A stretch of DNA of 64,000 nt from Arthrobacter sp. PAMC 25486 (GTDB lineage Bacteria > Actinomycetota > Actinomycetes > Actinomycetales > Micrococcaceae), in NCBI RefSeq assembly GCF_000785535.1, contig NZ_CP007595.1, positions 2,378,439 to 2,442,438 on the forward strand, written 5' to 3'. The notes under the pieces were generated by a model. It was not told the origin of the DNA, made no database searches, and worked only from the letters and a program-made list of their open reading frames with translations. This document shows, piece by piece, positions 33,935 to 43,402 of this stretch (within the stretch, counting starts at the first letter, position 1; the number at the start of each line of letters is the position of its first letter). Made by a program: the position numbers and the translations under genes.

Positions 33935-36136
33935 ATGACACTTCCTGACGCCCCAGCCACCGTTTCCCCGTCACCGGCCACGCCTCTAGCACCGCCGGTT
34001 GCCAAGAAGGTTCCCGTGGAGCGGACCCATCACGGCGACACCTTCGTGGACAACTACGAGTGGCTGCGGGAGAAGGAAAATCCTGAGGTTGTGGAGCACC
34101 TGAACGCCGAGCAGGCGTACACGGATGCTGTCACGGCGGGGCAGGAACAGCTGCGAAACGACATCTTCAACGAGATCAAGAACCGCACGCAGGAAACAGA
34201 TCTTTCCGTGCCCAGCCGCAAGGACGGCTGGTGGTACTACGCCCGCATGGTGGAAGGCCAGGCCTACGGCATCCAGTGCCGGGTTCGCGCGGAAAGCAAC
34301 GGCACCTTGGCGGATTGGACCCCGCCGCTCGTGGAGGCCGGCGTGGATGTGCCGGGCGAGCAGATCCTGCTCGACGGCAACATTGAGGCGGAGGGACAGC
34401 CCTTCTTCTCGATCGGCGGCGCCGCCGTGACCCTCGACGGAAACTTGTACGCCTACGCTGTGGACAACGCCGGCGACGAGCTGTTCACGATCCGCATTAA
34501 GGATCTTCGCACCGGCGAAATCCTGCCAGATGTCATTGAGAATGCGTTCTACGGCTTGGGTTTCTCCCCCGACGGCAGCACACTGTTCTACATGGTGGCC
34601 GACGACTCCTGGCGCCCCCACCAGGTCAAAACCCACGTCCTCGGCACCCCCGTTTCCACCGATGAGGTCCTGTACCAGGAGGACGACGTCGCCATGTGGA
34701 CCGGCTTCGACCTGTCCGCCGACCGCCGCCATCTCATGGTCAGCATCGGCTGCTCCGAGTTCAGTGAGACCCGCCTCCTTGACTTCGCCGCCCCCAAAAA
34801 GGGCCTCCAGGTCCTGATCCCCCGCAGCGCCGAGATCTTGTACGACGCCGAACCGTTCCTTGTGAACGGTGTCGAAAAGGTCCTGCTGACCCATGACCGG
34901 GACGCGGTCAACTCGATGATTTCCCTGGTTGACGCTGCCGAGTTCAGCAAGGCCGTGGAGGAACAGCAGTGGGCCACGGTGATCGCCCACGACGAATCCG
35001 TGCGCATCAACGGCGCCACCGTCACGGCCACCCACATGGTGGTTTCCCTGCGCAAGGACACCATCGAGCGCATCCAGGTGACAGCGCTGGAAGGCTTGGG
35101 AACCGCGGAGCAGGCGGCCGCCGTCGAACCCGTCTTTGATGAGGAGCTGTACACGGCGGGGATGGGCGGGACCGAGTTTGAATCCCCCGTAATCCGGCTG
35201 GTCTACACCTCCGATTTCACGCCTCCGCGCGTCTACGACTACGTGCTCCCGGCCGCGGGCGGGCAGGGCGAGCTGCTGCTGCGCAAGGAAACCCCCGTCC
35301 TGGGCGGCTACCGCGCGCAGGACTACATTGCCACGCGCGAGTGGGCCATTGCCGCCGACGGCACGAGGGTGCCGCTGTCGGTGCTGCGCCGGGCGGACCT
35401 GCCGCGCGACGGCGCCAACGCGGGCGTTGTGTACGGTTACGGTTCGTACGAGGTCAGCATGGATCCGGGCTTTGGCGTGCCACGGCTGTCGCTGTTGGAC
35501 CGCGGCGTGGTGTTTGTCATTGCGCACGTGCGCGGCGGCGGCGAGATGGGCCGGCACTGGTACGAGGACGGCAAGAAGCTGCACAAGAAGAACACGTTCA
35601 CCGATTTTGTGGCGGCCACGGACTGGCTGGCGACCTCGGGCTGGGTGGATCCCGCGCGCATTGCGGCCATGGGCGGTTCGGCCGGCGGGCTGCTGATGGG
35701 TGCCGTGGCGAACCTGGCCCCGGAAAAATATGCGGCCGTGGTGGCGCAGGTGCCGTTCGTGGATGCCCTGACCACCATTCTGGACCCCGAACTGCCGCTG
35801 TCGGCGCTGGAGTGGGAGGAGTGGGGCAACCCGATCACCGACCCTGAGGTGTACAAGTACATGAAGGAGTACACCCCGTATGAGAACGTGCGCACTGTGG
35901 CCTACCCGAAGATTGCGGCCGTCACGAGCTTCAACGACACCCGCGTGCTCTACGTCGAACCGGCCAAGTGGGTGGCGGAACTGCGTGCGGTTTCAACGGG
36001 TGCGGAGCCGATTGTCATGAAGATCGAGATGGATGGCGGCCACGGCGGCGCCTCCGGCCGGTACGAGGGCTGGAAGACCCGTGCCTGGGACTACGCGTTC
36101 CTGGCCGACGCGATCGGCGCCACCGCGCTCCGTTAG
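33935..36136 (+). CDS. S9A-family serine peptidase, oligopeptidase B-like
   Basis: A cytoplasmic peptidase of 733 residues that cleaves short peptides. An N-terminal seven-bladed propeller (about 80-430) gates the active site. The alpha/beta-hydrolase domain has the nucleophile in MGGSAGGLLMG, the Asp in FNDTRVLYVEP and the His in DGGHGGASGRYE. Also present is RGGGEMGRHWYEDGK, typical of protease II. The ATG at 33935 is chosen because the sequence before it lacks homology. No signal peptide. It stands alone, followed by a palindrome. Confidence 0.9.
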   Translation: MTLPDAPATVSPSPATPLAPPVAKKVPVERTHHGDTFVDNYEWLREKENPEVVEHLNAEQAYTDAVTAGQEQLRNDIFNEIKNRTQETDLSVPSRKDGWWYYARMVEGQAYGIQCRVRAESNGTLADWTPPLVEAGVDVPGEQILLDGNIEAEGQPFFSIGGAAVTLDGNLYAYAVDNAGDELFTIRIKDLRTGEILPDVIENAFYGLGFSPDGSTLFYMVADDSWRPHQVKTHVLGTPVSTDEVLYQEDDVAMWTGFDLSADRRHLMVSIGCSEFSETRLLDFAAPKKGLQVLIPRSAEILYDAEPFLVNGVEKVLLTHDRDAVNSMISLVDAAEFSKAVEEQQWATVIAHDESVRINGATVTATHMVVSLRKDTIERIQVTALEGLGTAEQAAAVEPVFDEELYTAGMGGTEFESPVIRLVYTSDFTPPRVYDYVLPAAGGQGELLLRKETPVLGGYRAQDYIATREWAIAADGTRVPLSVLRRADLPRDGANAGVVYGYGSYEVSMDPGFGVPRLSLLDRGVVFVIAHVRGGGEMGRHWYEDGKKLHKKNTFTDFVAATDWLATSGWVDPARIAAMGGSAGGLLMGAVANLAPEKYAAVVAQVPFVDALTTILDPELPLSALEWEEWGNPITDPEVYKYMKEYTPYENVRTVAYPKIAAVTSFNDTRVLYVEPAKWVAELRAVSTGAEPIVMKIEMDGGHGGASGRYEGWKTRAWDYAFLADAIGATALR

Positions 36137-36168
36137 CAAACCCGGCAGCACCGTTCGGGGCCTTTTTC

Positions 36169-36201
36169 CCAACGCGGCAGCACTGAGTGCTGCCGCGTTG
36201 G
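36169..36201. repeat. Perfect palindrome between convergent genes
   Basis: The arms CCAACGCGGCAGCAC and its complement enclose only three bases, a 15-bp stem, in the 80-base gap between the peptidase and the convergent GNAT gene. A T-run (36163-36167) precedes the stem on the plus strand, so it is not a textbook intrinsic terminator in either direction. A stem this strong could still end or protect both transcripts. Confidence 0.75.
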
Positions 36202-36216
36202 CAGAGGGCCGGTGGA

Positions 36217-36789
36217 TTAGTTGGGGCTGGGGTCACGGACCGTGGCGTAGATGGCCTCCGACGTCCATTCGCCCTTAAGGTACATGTTGTCCTGCAGCAC
36301 GCCTTCACGCTGCATGCCGAGGCGTTCGCAGATGGCTGCGGACGCACTGTTGCGGGCATCCAACCTGGCCTCCATGCGATGAAAATCCAGCCCGTAGAGG
36401 GCCAGGTCCAGCACTGCCCGGGCAGCCTCGGTGGCGTAGCCCTTTCCCTGGGCGGCAGGTGCCAGCGTCCAGCCAATCTCACCAAAACGTTCCGGAGCGG
36501 GCCCTTCAGGTTTCCCGCCGTCGTTCCACTTCAGTGCCATTTCGCCAATCAGTCCGGGTTCCGATTTGAGCTCAACGGCGAACGTGGCCCAATGGCCGGG
36601 CTCATCGAAGGGCTCCTCAACATACTTGGCAATTCTGGCCATGCATTGCGCATACGTGCGGGCCTCGCCATATAAATAACGTGCCGTCTCGGGCAGCCGC
36701 TGGTAGGCGTAATAGTCGTCCAGGTCTCCAGTGGTGAAGCGCCGCAGCACGAGCCTCTCAGTGGTCAGCGGGTACGGGATGTCAAGCAT
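36217..36789 (-). CDS. GNAT acetyltransferase, RimJ/RimL type
   Basis: 190 residues. The start LTTERLVLRRFTTGDLDDYY and the acetyl-CoA segment LAPAAQGKGYATEAARAV (the Q/RxxGxG/A motif) are typical of enzymes that acetylate protein N-termini or small amines. The strand with ARNSASAAICERLGMQREG completes the fold. The target is unknown. It is convergent with the peptidase gene. Confidence 0.88.
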   Translation of the reverse strand: MLDIPYPLTTERLVLRRFTTGDLDDYYAYQRLPETARYLYGEARTYAQCMARIAKYVEEPFDEPGHWATFAVELKSEPGLIGEMALKWNDGGKPEGPAPERFGEIGWTLAPAAQGKGYATEAARAVLDLALYGLDFHRMEARLDARNSASAAICERLGMQREGVLQDNMYLKGEWTSEAIYATVRDPSPN

Positions 36790-37039
36790 GATTAAACCCT
36801 AAGACCATTCCAGCATTGGAGCCACCCTCACCGGCCTCGCCAGCCACAGCGTCACCAAGCACGACGGCGGCTCCCGGCCTTCCGCCGTCGTCCTCACCAC
36901 ATACCTGCTTCACGGTGTGCGCAATGCCCAAGAAGTCCGACGGCGGGAGGTCACCTTTCGCCGCCAAGGCAACCTCCCGTTCGCTGCCCCTTCCGCCACA
37001 AAGTGATGGCCGTCTCAGTGTGTGCGTACACTTCAAGTC

Positions 37040-38422
37040 ATGACCACGACAGATACGCCGCTGCCGGTCCGGACAGTCGCCAGATATGCCATCGGTTCCC
37101 TGGGCACTGGTGGCTTCGCAACCCTCCCGGGGCTGGTCCTGATCTACTACATGACGGACACCCTGGGCATCGCAGCGATCACGGCCGGGCTGCTGGTCAC
37201 ACTGGCCAAGGTGTGGGATGTGGTCATCGATCCTGTGATTGGCGCCCGGTCGGACCATTCACTGGCCGTCACGGGCTCCAGGCGTCGTTTCATGTTGCTG
37301 GGCGGGATGCTGCTGCCCCTGTTCTTCATCCTCACGTTCGCGGTGCCGTCCGGCATGGGCCCTGGGTTCGCCGGGCTGTGGGTGCTTGTCGCCTTCATGG
37401 CCACAGCCACGGCGTTCAGCCTTTTTCAGGTCCCCTACATAGCGCTGCCGGCTGAACTTACGTCCAGTTATGACCAGCGCACGCGCCTGCTGTCGGTGCG
37501 TGTCGTGGTCCTGTCGGTTGCCATTCTGCTGTTCGGCGCAGGCGGGCCGGCCCTGCGTTCTCTGGGCGGGGACAACGAGTCCTTGGGGTACCTGATCATG
37601 GCGCTGGTTGCCGGCCTGCTCATCGGAGCGGCCATGATGGTGACCTCGGGCGTGGCAGAGCGGGGCGTCCCCCGTCCGGCTGTTCCGGGCTCCATTGCCA
37701 GCAACTACAAGGACGGGCTGGGCGCACTGAAACGCAGCCCTGCCTTCCGCATCCTTTTGCTCTGTTTTGCCCTCCAAGGTTTGGCCACGGGGGTCATGCT
37801 TGCCGGTGCGCAATATGTGGCCACGTGGGTGCTGCACTCGGAGTCGGCCGTGACGTTCCTGTTCATCGCCCTTATCGGGCCGGCGCTGCTGTTCGCCCCG
37901 GTGTGGCGCATTGTGGCGGGCCGGATCGGCAAGGAACGGGCATTTCGCTACGCCAGCATCATGTTTGGCATCGCAGCCCTGGCACTCGTTGGCATGCTGG
38001 GCGCCCCCGGTGACTGGATCTACCTTCCGGTGGCACTGGCCGGAGCCGGGTATGCCGGCATGCAGTCCCTGCCCATGTCCATGCTGCCCGACGTCATCTC
38101 CCACGACGCGAAAACCTACGGCGAGGGCTCGGCCGGAATCTTCGGCGGGGTGTGGACGGCGGGCGAAACCACGGGGATGGCCCTGGGTGCCACCGTCTTG
38201 ACCCTGGTGCTGGCCGCCAGCGGCTACGTCCAGTCGGTGGCGGGGGAAACGCTCACCCAGGGACCGGCCGCAATAAGCGGCATCATCCTGAGCTTCAGTT
38301 TGGTTCCGGCCGTCTTAATCGCCGTCAGCCTGCTGGTCTTCCGCCGCTACCCACTGCGCCAACACGACATCGACGCAGGCCCCAACAATGCAGCTGCATC
38401 CCGTTCCGAAGGAGCCCCATGA
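37040..38422 (+). CDS. GPH-family (MelB-like) sugar/cation symporter
   Basis: 460 residues and twelve hydrophobic segments. N-terminal GSLGTGGFATLPGLVLIYYM, the cation-site region KVWDVVIDPVIGARSD and later YGEGSAGIFGGVWTAGE match the glycoside-pentoside-hexuronide:cation symporter family. Substrates of the family range from melibiose to sulfoquinovose and dicarboxylates, so none is assigned. The stop overlaps the next start as ATGA, which couples it to a PLP-dependent lyase. Confidence 0.85.
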   Translation: MTTTDTPLPVRTVARYAIGSLGTGGFATLPGLVLIYYMTDTLGIAAITAGLLVTLAKVWDVVIDPVIGARSDHSLAVTGSRRRFMLLGGMLLPLFFILTFAVPSGMGPGFAGLWVLVAFMATATAFSLFQVPYIALPAELTSSYDQRTRLLSVRVVVLSVAILLFGAGGPALRSLGGDNESLGYLIMALVAGLLIGAAMMVTSGVAERGVPRPAVPGSIASNYKDGLGALKRSPAFRILLLCFALQGLATGVMLAGAQYVATWVLHSESAVTFLFIALIGPALLFAPVWRIVAGRIGKERAFRYASIMFGIAALALVGMLGAPGDWIYLPVALAGAGYAGMQSLPMSMLPDVISHDAKTYGEGSAGIFGGVWTAGETTGMALGATVLTLVLAASGYVQSVAGETLTQGPAAISGIILSFSLVPAVLIAVSLLVFRRYPLRQHDIDAGPNNAAASRSEGAP

Positions 38423-39903
38423 TCCCGTTTGCCGCCACCCCCGAAGAAATTCTCCAAGAGCTGGCCACACTCCGCGCGGCCGATGCCCCCACCCATGGCG
38501 GGAAGGTCCTCTCCTATGTCTACGATTCGGGGTTGTCCGCCGTTGACGAACTTGCGGCGGCGGCCATGCTGGCGGTCCAGCCGCTCAACGGCCTGGACCC
38601 CACCACGTTCACGTCGATCGCCGTCATGGAGCGCGAGGTCATCGGATTCATGCGCACACTGCTGGGCGGGGGCGGGGATGTGGTGGGAACTGTGACCAGT
38701 GGCGGGACCGAAAGCTGCATGTTGGCGGTCAAGACGGCGCGGGAGAATTTCCGGGGAACTGGGACTCCGCGGCTGCTGGCCCCTGCGTCGGTCCATGCCG
38801 CCTTCCACAAAGCCGCCCACTACTTCGGGCTCACCCTTGAGCTGGTCCCGGTCGACGCCGACGGGCTGGCCGACTCTGCTGCCATGACGGCGGCAATGGG
38901 TCCCGACACCGCGTTGGTAGTGGCCTCAACCCCTTCCTATCCGCACGCGGTGTTAGACCCGGTGGCCGAGATCGCCGCCGCCGCGCAGTCGAGGGGTATC
39001 GATTGCCATGTTGATGCCTGCATCGGCGGGCTCGTGCTCCCCTTCTGGCCGGGGCTCCCGGATTGGGACCTGCGCGTTTCCGGCGTGACCAGCGTTTCGG
39101 CCGACCTGCACAAATACGGCTACGCGCCCAAGGGCGCATCGGTGCTGCTGACCCGCGGCAGGGACCGTCAACGCTCACAATATTTTGCCACCACGTCCTG
39201 GCCCGGGTACCCCGTGGTGAATCCGACGCTGCTCGGCTCCAAGTCTGCGGCGCCCCTGGCCGGCGCCTGGGCCATCATCAAGTTGTTGGGAACCGCGGGC
39301 TTTGCGGATTTGGCGGCGTCTTGCCATCGCTCCACTGCCTCGCTGCTGGGTGCGGTGGCGAAAATCGAGGGCCTGCGCGTTGTTGGAAATCCCACCGGAC
39401 CGCTTTTTGCCGTGGCTGTTGACGCTCTTGTTCCGGCCGACCGCCAGATCGATCCGCACCACTGGGCAGACCGCCTGAAGGTCCACGGATTTACCGCCCA
39501 ATTGCAGCCGTCCTTCACCCAGTCCGATGGCTCGATCCTGCCGCGAACCACCCACCTGACCATCACTCCTGTCACGGAATCACGCCTGGCGGAACTCGTG
39601 GAGGCCATGGTGCAGGCGGGCAAAGAGGTCCGAGGGGTGCCCGGCATCGAGCCGCAGCAGATACTGGCGGCACTGGACGGGCCAACGGCAGCACTGCTGG
39701 GCACCTCCGGGTTCACCAAGAATTCGGAGACCGCCCGCCAGATTTTGAGGGCCCTTGGATTGGCTGGGGACGGGCTGCCTGCCGCCATGGCGCCGGTCCT
39801 GGCACTGGTTGAAGCCCTGCCACGTGATGTCACCGAATGGCTGCTGACCGAATTGCTGGCCGGGCTGGTGGAACCCCCGCCGCTGCCGCCCGCCGAGATG
39901 TGA
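38419..39903 (+). CDS. PLP-dependent lyase/decarboxylase, sphingosine-1-phosphate lyase-like
   Basis: 494 residues of the group II decarboxylase fold. Motifs: VTSGGTESCMLAVKTAR for the cofactor phosphate, VDACIGGLVLPF with the aspartate that pairs with the pyridine nitrogen, and the Schiff-base lysine in SADLHKYGYAPKGAS. This combination is closer to S1P lyase than to glutamate or aromatic amino acid decarboxylases. Coupled to a GPH transporter, it may cleave an imported phospho-amino-alcohol or decarboxylate an amino acid. The true substrate is unknown. The stop codon and the final AEM come from the repeat at 39891. Confidence 0.8.
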   Translation: MIPFAATPEEILQELATLRAADAPTHGGKVLSYVYDSGLSAVDELAAAAMLAVQPLNGLDPTTFTSIAVMEREVIGFMRTLLGGGGDVVGTVTSGGTESCMLAVKTARENFRGTGTPRLLAPASVHAAFHKAAHYFGLTLELVPVDADGLADSAAMTAAMGPDTALVVASTPSYPHAVLDPVAEIAAAAQSRGIDCHVDACIGGLVLPFWPGLPDWDLRVSGVTSVSADLHKYGYAPKGASVLLTRGRDRQRSQYFATTSWPGYPVVNPTLLGSKSAAPLAGAWAIIKLLGTAGFADLAASCHRSTASLLGAVAKIEGLRVVGNPTGPLFAVAVDALVPADRQIDPHHWADRLKVHGFTAQLQPSFTQSDGSILPRTTHLTITPVTESRLAELVEAMVQAGKEVRGVPGIEPQQILAALDGPTAALLGTSGFTKNSETARQILRALGLAGDGLPAAMAPVLALVEALPRDVTEWLLTELLAGLVEPPPLPPAEM

Positions 39904-39987
39904 GTTCACCCCCTCTAAATCCGTTGCAGAGAGGGCGTGAACCCACATCTCGGCGAAATGGCCAGGGCGTGAGCCCACATCTCGGCG
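39891..39987. repeat. Cluster of three 23-bp repeats, one direct and two inverted (family B)
   Basis: Copy a (39891-39916, plus) and copy b (39930-39955, minus) pair over 26 bases with two mismatches and a 13-base loop. Copy c (39965-39987, minus) follows. Consensus: CGCCGAGATGTG then RGNTCACGCCC. The a/b hairpin lies between the convergent PLP lyase and ackA and could stop both transcripts. Copy a contains the TGA of the PLP lyase. Two direct copies occur at 16600-16654. Confidence 0.9.
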
Positions 39988-39996
39988 AAGGAGGGT

Positions 39997-41130
39997 TTAG
40001 GTAGTCCGCACGACGGCGGCCGTCGCATCCGCGATCGCTTGTTCCTCGTCGGTGGGAACCACGAGCACCGGAATCGCCGAATCCGGCGCACTCACCACGC
40101 GCGGCTCACCGGAGCGCACGAGGTTCGCACCGTCGTCGAGCTTCACGCCCAACGCACCCAGGCGCGAAACGACCAGGGCCCGGAAATCGGCGGAATTCTC
40201 GCCAATCCCGGCCGTGAACACGATCGCGTGCGCCCCGCCAACGGCCACGTGGTAGCCACCAATGTACTTCGCCAGCCGGTACGAGGTGATGTCCAGGGCC
40301 AGCTTCGCGCGGGCATCCCCGGTGGCAGCGGCGTCGACAATGGCGCGCATGTCGTTGTCGTCGAAGAGCGCTTTGAGCCCGGAATCCCGGTTCAGGAGCG
40401 TGTCGATCTCGTCGGCTGACATGCCCTGCCGCTGCAGAAAAATCAAGATGGACGGGTCAATGTCGCCGCTGCGGGTGCCCATGACCAGGCCCTCCAACGG
40501 CGTGAATCCCATGGACGTGTCGATGCTGGCGCCGTCCTGGATGGCGGTGAGCGAGACCCCGTTGCCCAGGTGCGCCACCACCGCGTTGAACTCGGAAAGG
40601 GGCACGCCCAGCAGCTCCGCCGCGCGCCCCGTCACGAACTGGTGTGAGGTCCCGTGGAAGCCGTAGCGTCGGATCCCGTACTGCCGGTACAGCTCGTCCG
40701 GGACCGCATACCGCCAGGCATGTTCGGGCAGGGTGCGGTGGAACGCCGTGTCAAAAACAGCCACCTGCGGCATGTCCGGCCACTTGGCGGTGATGGCGCG
40801 GATGCCCAGCACGTTCGCCGGATTGTGCAGCGGGGCCAAGGGGTTCAGCCGCTCGATGGCGCGCGTAATTTCGTTGTTGATGCGGACAGGTTCACTGAAG
40901 CGCTCCCCGCCGTGCACCACACGGTGTCCGACGGCGTCAATGGGCCGCGCCGCCAGTTCTGCTTCCAGCGCGGCCGCCACCTGGTCCATGGCCTCGCCGT
41001 GGTCGGCCGGCCCGCCCGCACCCTCGCCGATGCGGTCAATGAGCCCGCTGGCGGCAACCTGGTTCGTATCGGTGTCCCGCACCTGGTACTTCAGGGAGGA
41101 CGAGCCGGAGTTGATGACGAGCACGCGCAT
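39997..41130 (-). CDS. ackA: Acetate kinase
   Basis: 377 residues. ASKHA-fold motifs: VLVINSGSSSLKYQV at the start, HRVVHGGERF, the signature AVFDTAFH, GTSHQFV and FTAGIGENS. It interconverts acetyl phosphate plus ADP with acetate plus ATP. The ATG overlaps the pta stop by one base (TAATG), so the pair works as one overflow/acetate assimilation unit in the cytoplasm. Confidence 0.96.
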   Translation of the reverse strand: MRVLVINSGSSSLKYQVRDTDTNQVAASGLIDRIGEGAGGPADHGEAMDQVAAALEAELAARPIDAVGHRVVHGGERFSEPVRINNEITRAIERLNPLAPLHNPANVLGIRAITAKWPDMPQVAVFDTAFHRTLPEHAWRYAVPDELYRQYGIRRYGFHGTSHQFVTGRAAELLGVPLSEFNAVVAHLGNGVSLTAIQDGASIDTSMGFTPLEGLVMGTRSGDIDPSILIFLQRQGMSADEIDTLLNRDSGLKALFDDNDMRAIVDAAATGDARAKLALDITSYRLAKYIGGYHVAVGGAHAIVFTAGIGENSADFRALVVSRLGALGVKLDDGANLVRSGEPRVVSAPDSAIPVLVVPTDEEQAIADATAAVVRTT

Positions 41131-43232
41131 TAGGAGTCCTTCACTTCGGGGGTGTCCGCGGCAGGGGCTTGGCCCTGGATGGCGGTGATGGCCACGGTGT
41201 TCACGATGTCTTCCACGGTGCAGCCACGGGAGAGATCGTTGATGGGCTTGTTCAGGCCCTGCAGGACAGGCCCGACGGCGACGGCACCCGAGGATTGCTG
41301 CACCGCCTTGTACGTGTTGTTGCCCGTGTTCAGGTCGGGGAAGATGAACACGGTTGCCTGCCCGGCAACTGCCGAGGCGGGCAGTTTGGAGGCGGCAATG
41401 GAGACATCCACGGCGGCGTCGTACTGGATGGGACCCTCGATGGCCAGGTCGGGACGAGCGGCGCGGGCGATCTCGGTGGCCCGGCGCACCTCATCAACCG
41501 CAGAGCCGGAGCCGGACCCGCCGGTCGAGTAGGAGAGCATGGCGATGCGGGGTTCAACGCCGAATTGGGCAGCGGTCTCCGCCGAGGCGATGGCGATGTC
41601 CGCCAGTTGTTCCTCATTGGGTTCCGGGTTAACGGCACAGTCGCCGTACACCAGTACCCTGTCCGCCAGCAGCATCAGGAACACGGAGGACACGATGTTC
41701 ACGCCGGGACGGGTCTTCACAAATTCCAGGGCGGGGCGGATGGTGTTGGCCGTGGTGTGGGCAGCTCCGGAGACCATGCCGTCCACGTGGCCCAGCTGGA
41801 CCATCATGGTGCCAAAGTAGGAGCCATCCAGCATGATCTCTCGGGCACGGGCCAGGTCAACACCCTTGTGGGCGCGCAGCCGCTGGTACTCCACGGCAAA
41901 CGATTCGCGCAGGGGCGACGTGGCTGGGTCAACAATGGTGATGCCGCTAAGGTCAATGCCGTGGGACGCGGCCAGTTCCTCGACGGCAGCCACGGAGCCC
42001 AGGACTGTCAGGTCACAGACGTCACGGCGGTGCAGGATCTCGGCGGCCGCAAGGACCCGGGAGTCGGTACCTTCGGGCAACACAATGTGCTTGCGTTCGC
42101 TGCGGGCGCGTTCGATGAGTTCGTGCAGGAATCGCAGCGGGGTCATCGTGGCGGGCCGGGGCAGGGTGAGCCGCTCCAGTAATTCGTCCTCATCCACGTT
42201 ACGGGCCCAGGCGCCCATGGCGGCGGCAACCTTGCGCCGCTGTCCCGTATGGATCTCGCTGCGCACCTCGCTGACGGCTTGGGCGGCACTGAACGTGTCG
42301 CCGTCGTGCGCGAAAATAGGGAAGGGTGCGTGCGCCAAGAACGGCAGCACGTGCGGGTCAGGGGCCAGGCCGCCGGTCAGGACCATGCCGCTGGGGACCG
42401 GAAATTCGGGGGAAAACGCGGAGGCGAGCGTGGCAACCATGATGTCGGCGCGGTCGCCGGGGACAATGACCAAATCGTTGGTGTCCAGCTGGCTCAGGAA
42501 GTTGCCCACCGTCATGGCGGCGACTTTGATGGCGTGGATGTCCCGCTCGAGCTCGGAACTGCCGGCCATCTGGCGCAGGCGCAGGGCCGCTGCCACCTCA
42601 CCCACGGTGGGGCGGGAAATCTCGGCAATCTCCGGGATCACATAGACGGGGCGCTGGCTGTGGCCGGGACGGATGGCGGCCGTGATGGCGTCCATGTCAT
42701 CCGGATCGGCGCGGTTGACCATCATGGCCAGCAGCGAGCAATTCTCGGCGGCCAGCTCCTTGCGGGCCACGTCGACGGCGTCGGCGATCTCCTCCGCATT
42801 CAGCCCGCGGGCGCCGACAACGGCCAGCATGGGTAGGCCGAGGTTGTTGGCCAGGCGGGCATTGAGGTCAAATTCGACGGCGGCGTCCTGCCCCGTGAGC
42901 TCGGTGCCCTCGACAATGATGACATCGGCCAGCTTGGCGATCTCGCTGAAGATCTCCACGGCGCGGGCATCGATTTCTTCCCTGCGGCCGGCGGCAAGGA
43001 GGGCGCGGGCCTCGGCACTGGTCATTCCTGCGCGGCAGACCTGCGGATCCAGCTCATACATGCGGCGCAGCATGGCCACCGTGGGGTCTTGTTCGGGATC
43101 TTGGGCGGAGGTGATGGGGCGGAAGAAGCCGATCCTGTCCGCACGCCTGTGCAAGGCATCCGCCAAGCCAAGGGACACCAACGTTTTTCCGGAACCAGGG
43201 GTGGTTGCACTGACATAAATTCCACGGGACAT
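41130..43232 (-). CDS. pta: Phosphate acetyltransferase
   Basis: A 700-residue protein of the long Pta type. It has an N-terminal dethiobiotin-synthetase-like P-loop domain (ATTPGSGKTLVSLG), a middle DRTGG domain and a C-terminal PTA_PTB catalytic domain with SERKHIVLPEG and MLSYSTGGSGSG. It transfers acetyl from CoA to phosphate. The ATG at 43232 is used. A TTG two codons upstream has GAAAGG at better spacing and may be the real start. ackA follows directly. Confidence 0.95.
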   Translation of the reverse strand: MSRGIYVSATTPGSGKTLVSLGLADALHRRADRIGFFRPITSAQDPEQDPTVAMLRRMYELDPQVCRAGMTSAEARALLAAGRREEIDARAVEIFSEIAKLADVIIVEGTELTGQDAAVEFDLNARLANNLGLPMLAVVGARGLNAEEIADAVDVARKELAAENCSLLAMMVNRADPDDMDAITAAIRPGHSQRPVYVIPEIAEISRPTVGEVAAALRLRQMAGSSELERDIHAIKVAAMTVGNFLSQLDTNDLVIVPGDRADIMVATLASAFSPEFPVPSGMVLTGGLAPDPHVLPFLAHAPFPIFAHDGDTFSAAQAVSEVRSEIHTGQRRKVAAAMGAWARNVDEDELLERLTLPRPATMTPLRFLHELIERARSERKHIVLPEGTDSRVLAAAEILHRRDVCDLTVLGSVAAVEELAASHGIDLSGITIVDPATSPLRESFAVEYQRLRAHKGVDLARAREIMLDGSYFGTMMVQLGHVDGMVSGAAHTTANTIRPALEFVKTRPGVNIVSSVFLMLLADRVLVYGDCAVNPEPNEEQLADIAIASAETAAQFGVEPRIAMLSYSTGGSGSGSAVDEVRRATEIARAARPDLAIEGPIQYDAAVDVSIAASKLPASAVAGQATVFIFPDLNTGNNTYKAVQQSSGAVAVGPVLQGLNKPINDLSRGCTVEDIVNTVAITAIQGQAPAADTPEVKDS

Positions 43233-43402
43233 GGTCAATTTCTTACCTTTCGCACGTTTGTCTCAATCCAAGCATGTGCCGGCCCGTTCCGGGTTGATTA
43301 GCGGCACGGATCACCTGTGAAGTTGCTTGCCATGTTCGACGGCGGCCGGCCCACCTACCGCGCCCGCCGCGATTCGACGTGCCACCCGCATAGGGTTGAC
43401 CC

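Noticed and set aside
33986..35584. A 532-codon open frame antisense to the S9 peptidase gene
   Set aside because: It mirrors the codon structure of the sense gene in GC-rich DNA, has no recognisable motif, and the sense gene shows a full catalytic triad.
36163..36201. Palindrome after the S9 peptidase as a canonical intrinsic terminator
   Set aside because: The T-run precedes the stem instead of following it, and none follows on the other strand. It is listed as a repeat.
36790..37039. Possible small gene between the GNAT enzyme and the GPH transporter
   Set aside because: The frames present have no good ribosome site, no motif and shadow-like composition. I see nothing supportable in this 250-base gap.
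16600..39987. Family B repeats as a CRISPR array
   Set aside because: Only two or three units per locus, spacers of 9 to 13 bases, mixed orientation and no cas genes.
41169..42182. A 337-codon frame antisense to pta
   Set aside because: The Gly/His/Val-rich composition comes from the complement of pta codons. No homology is visible.
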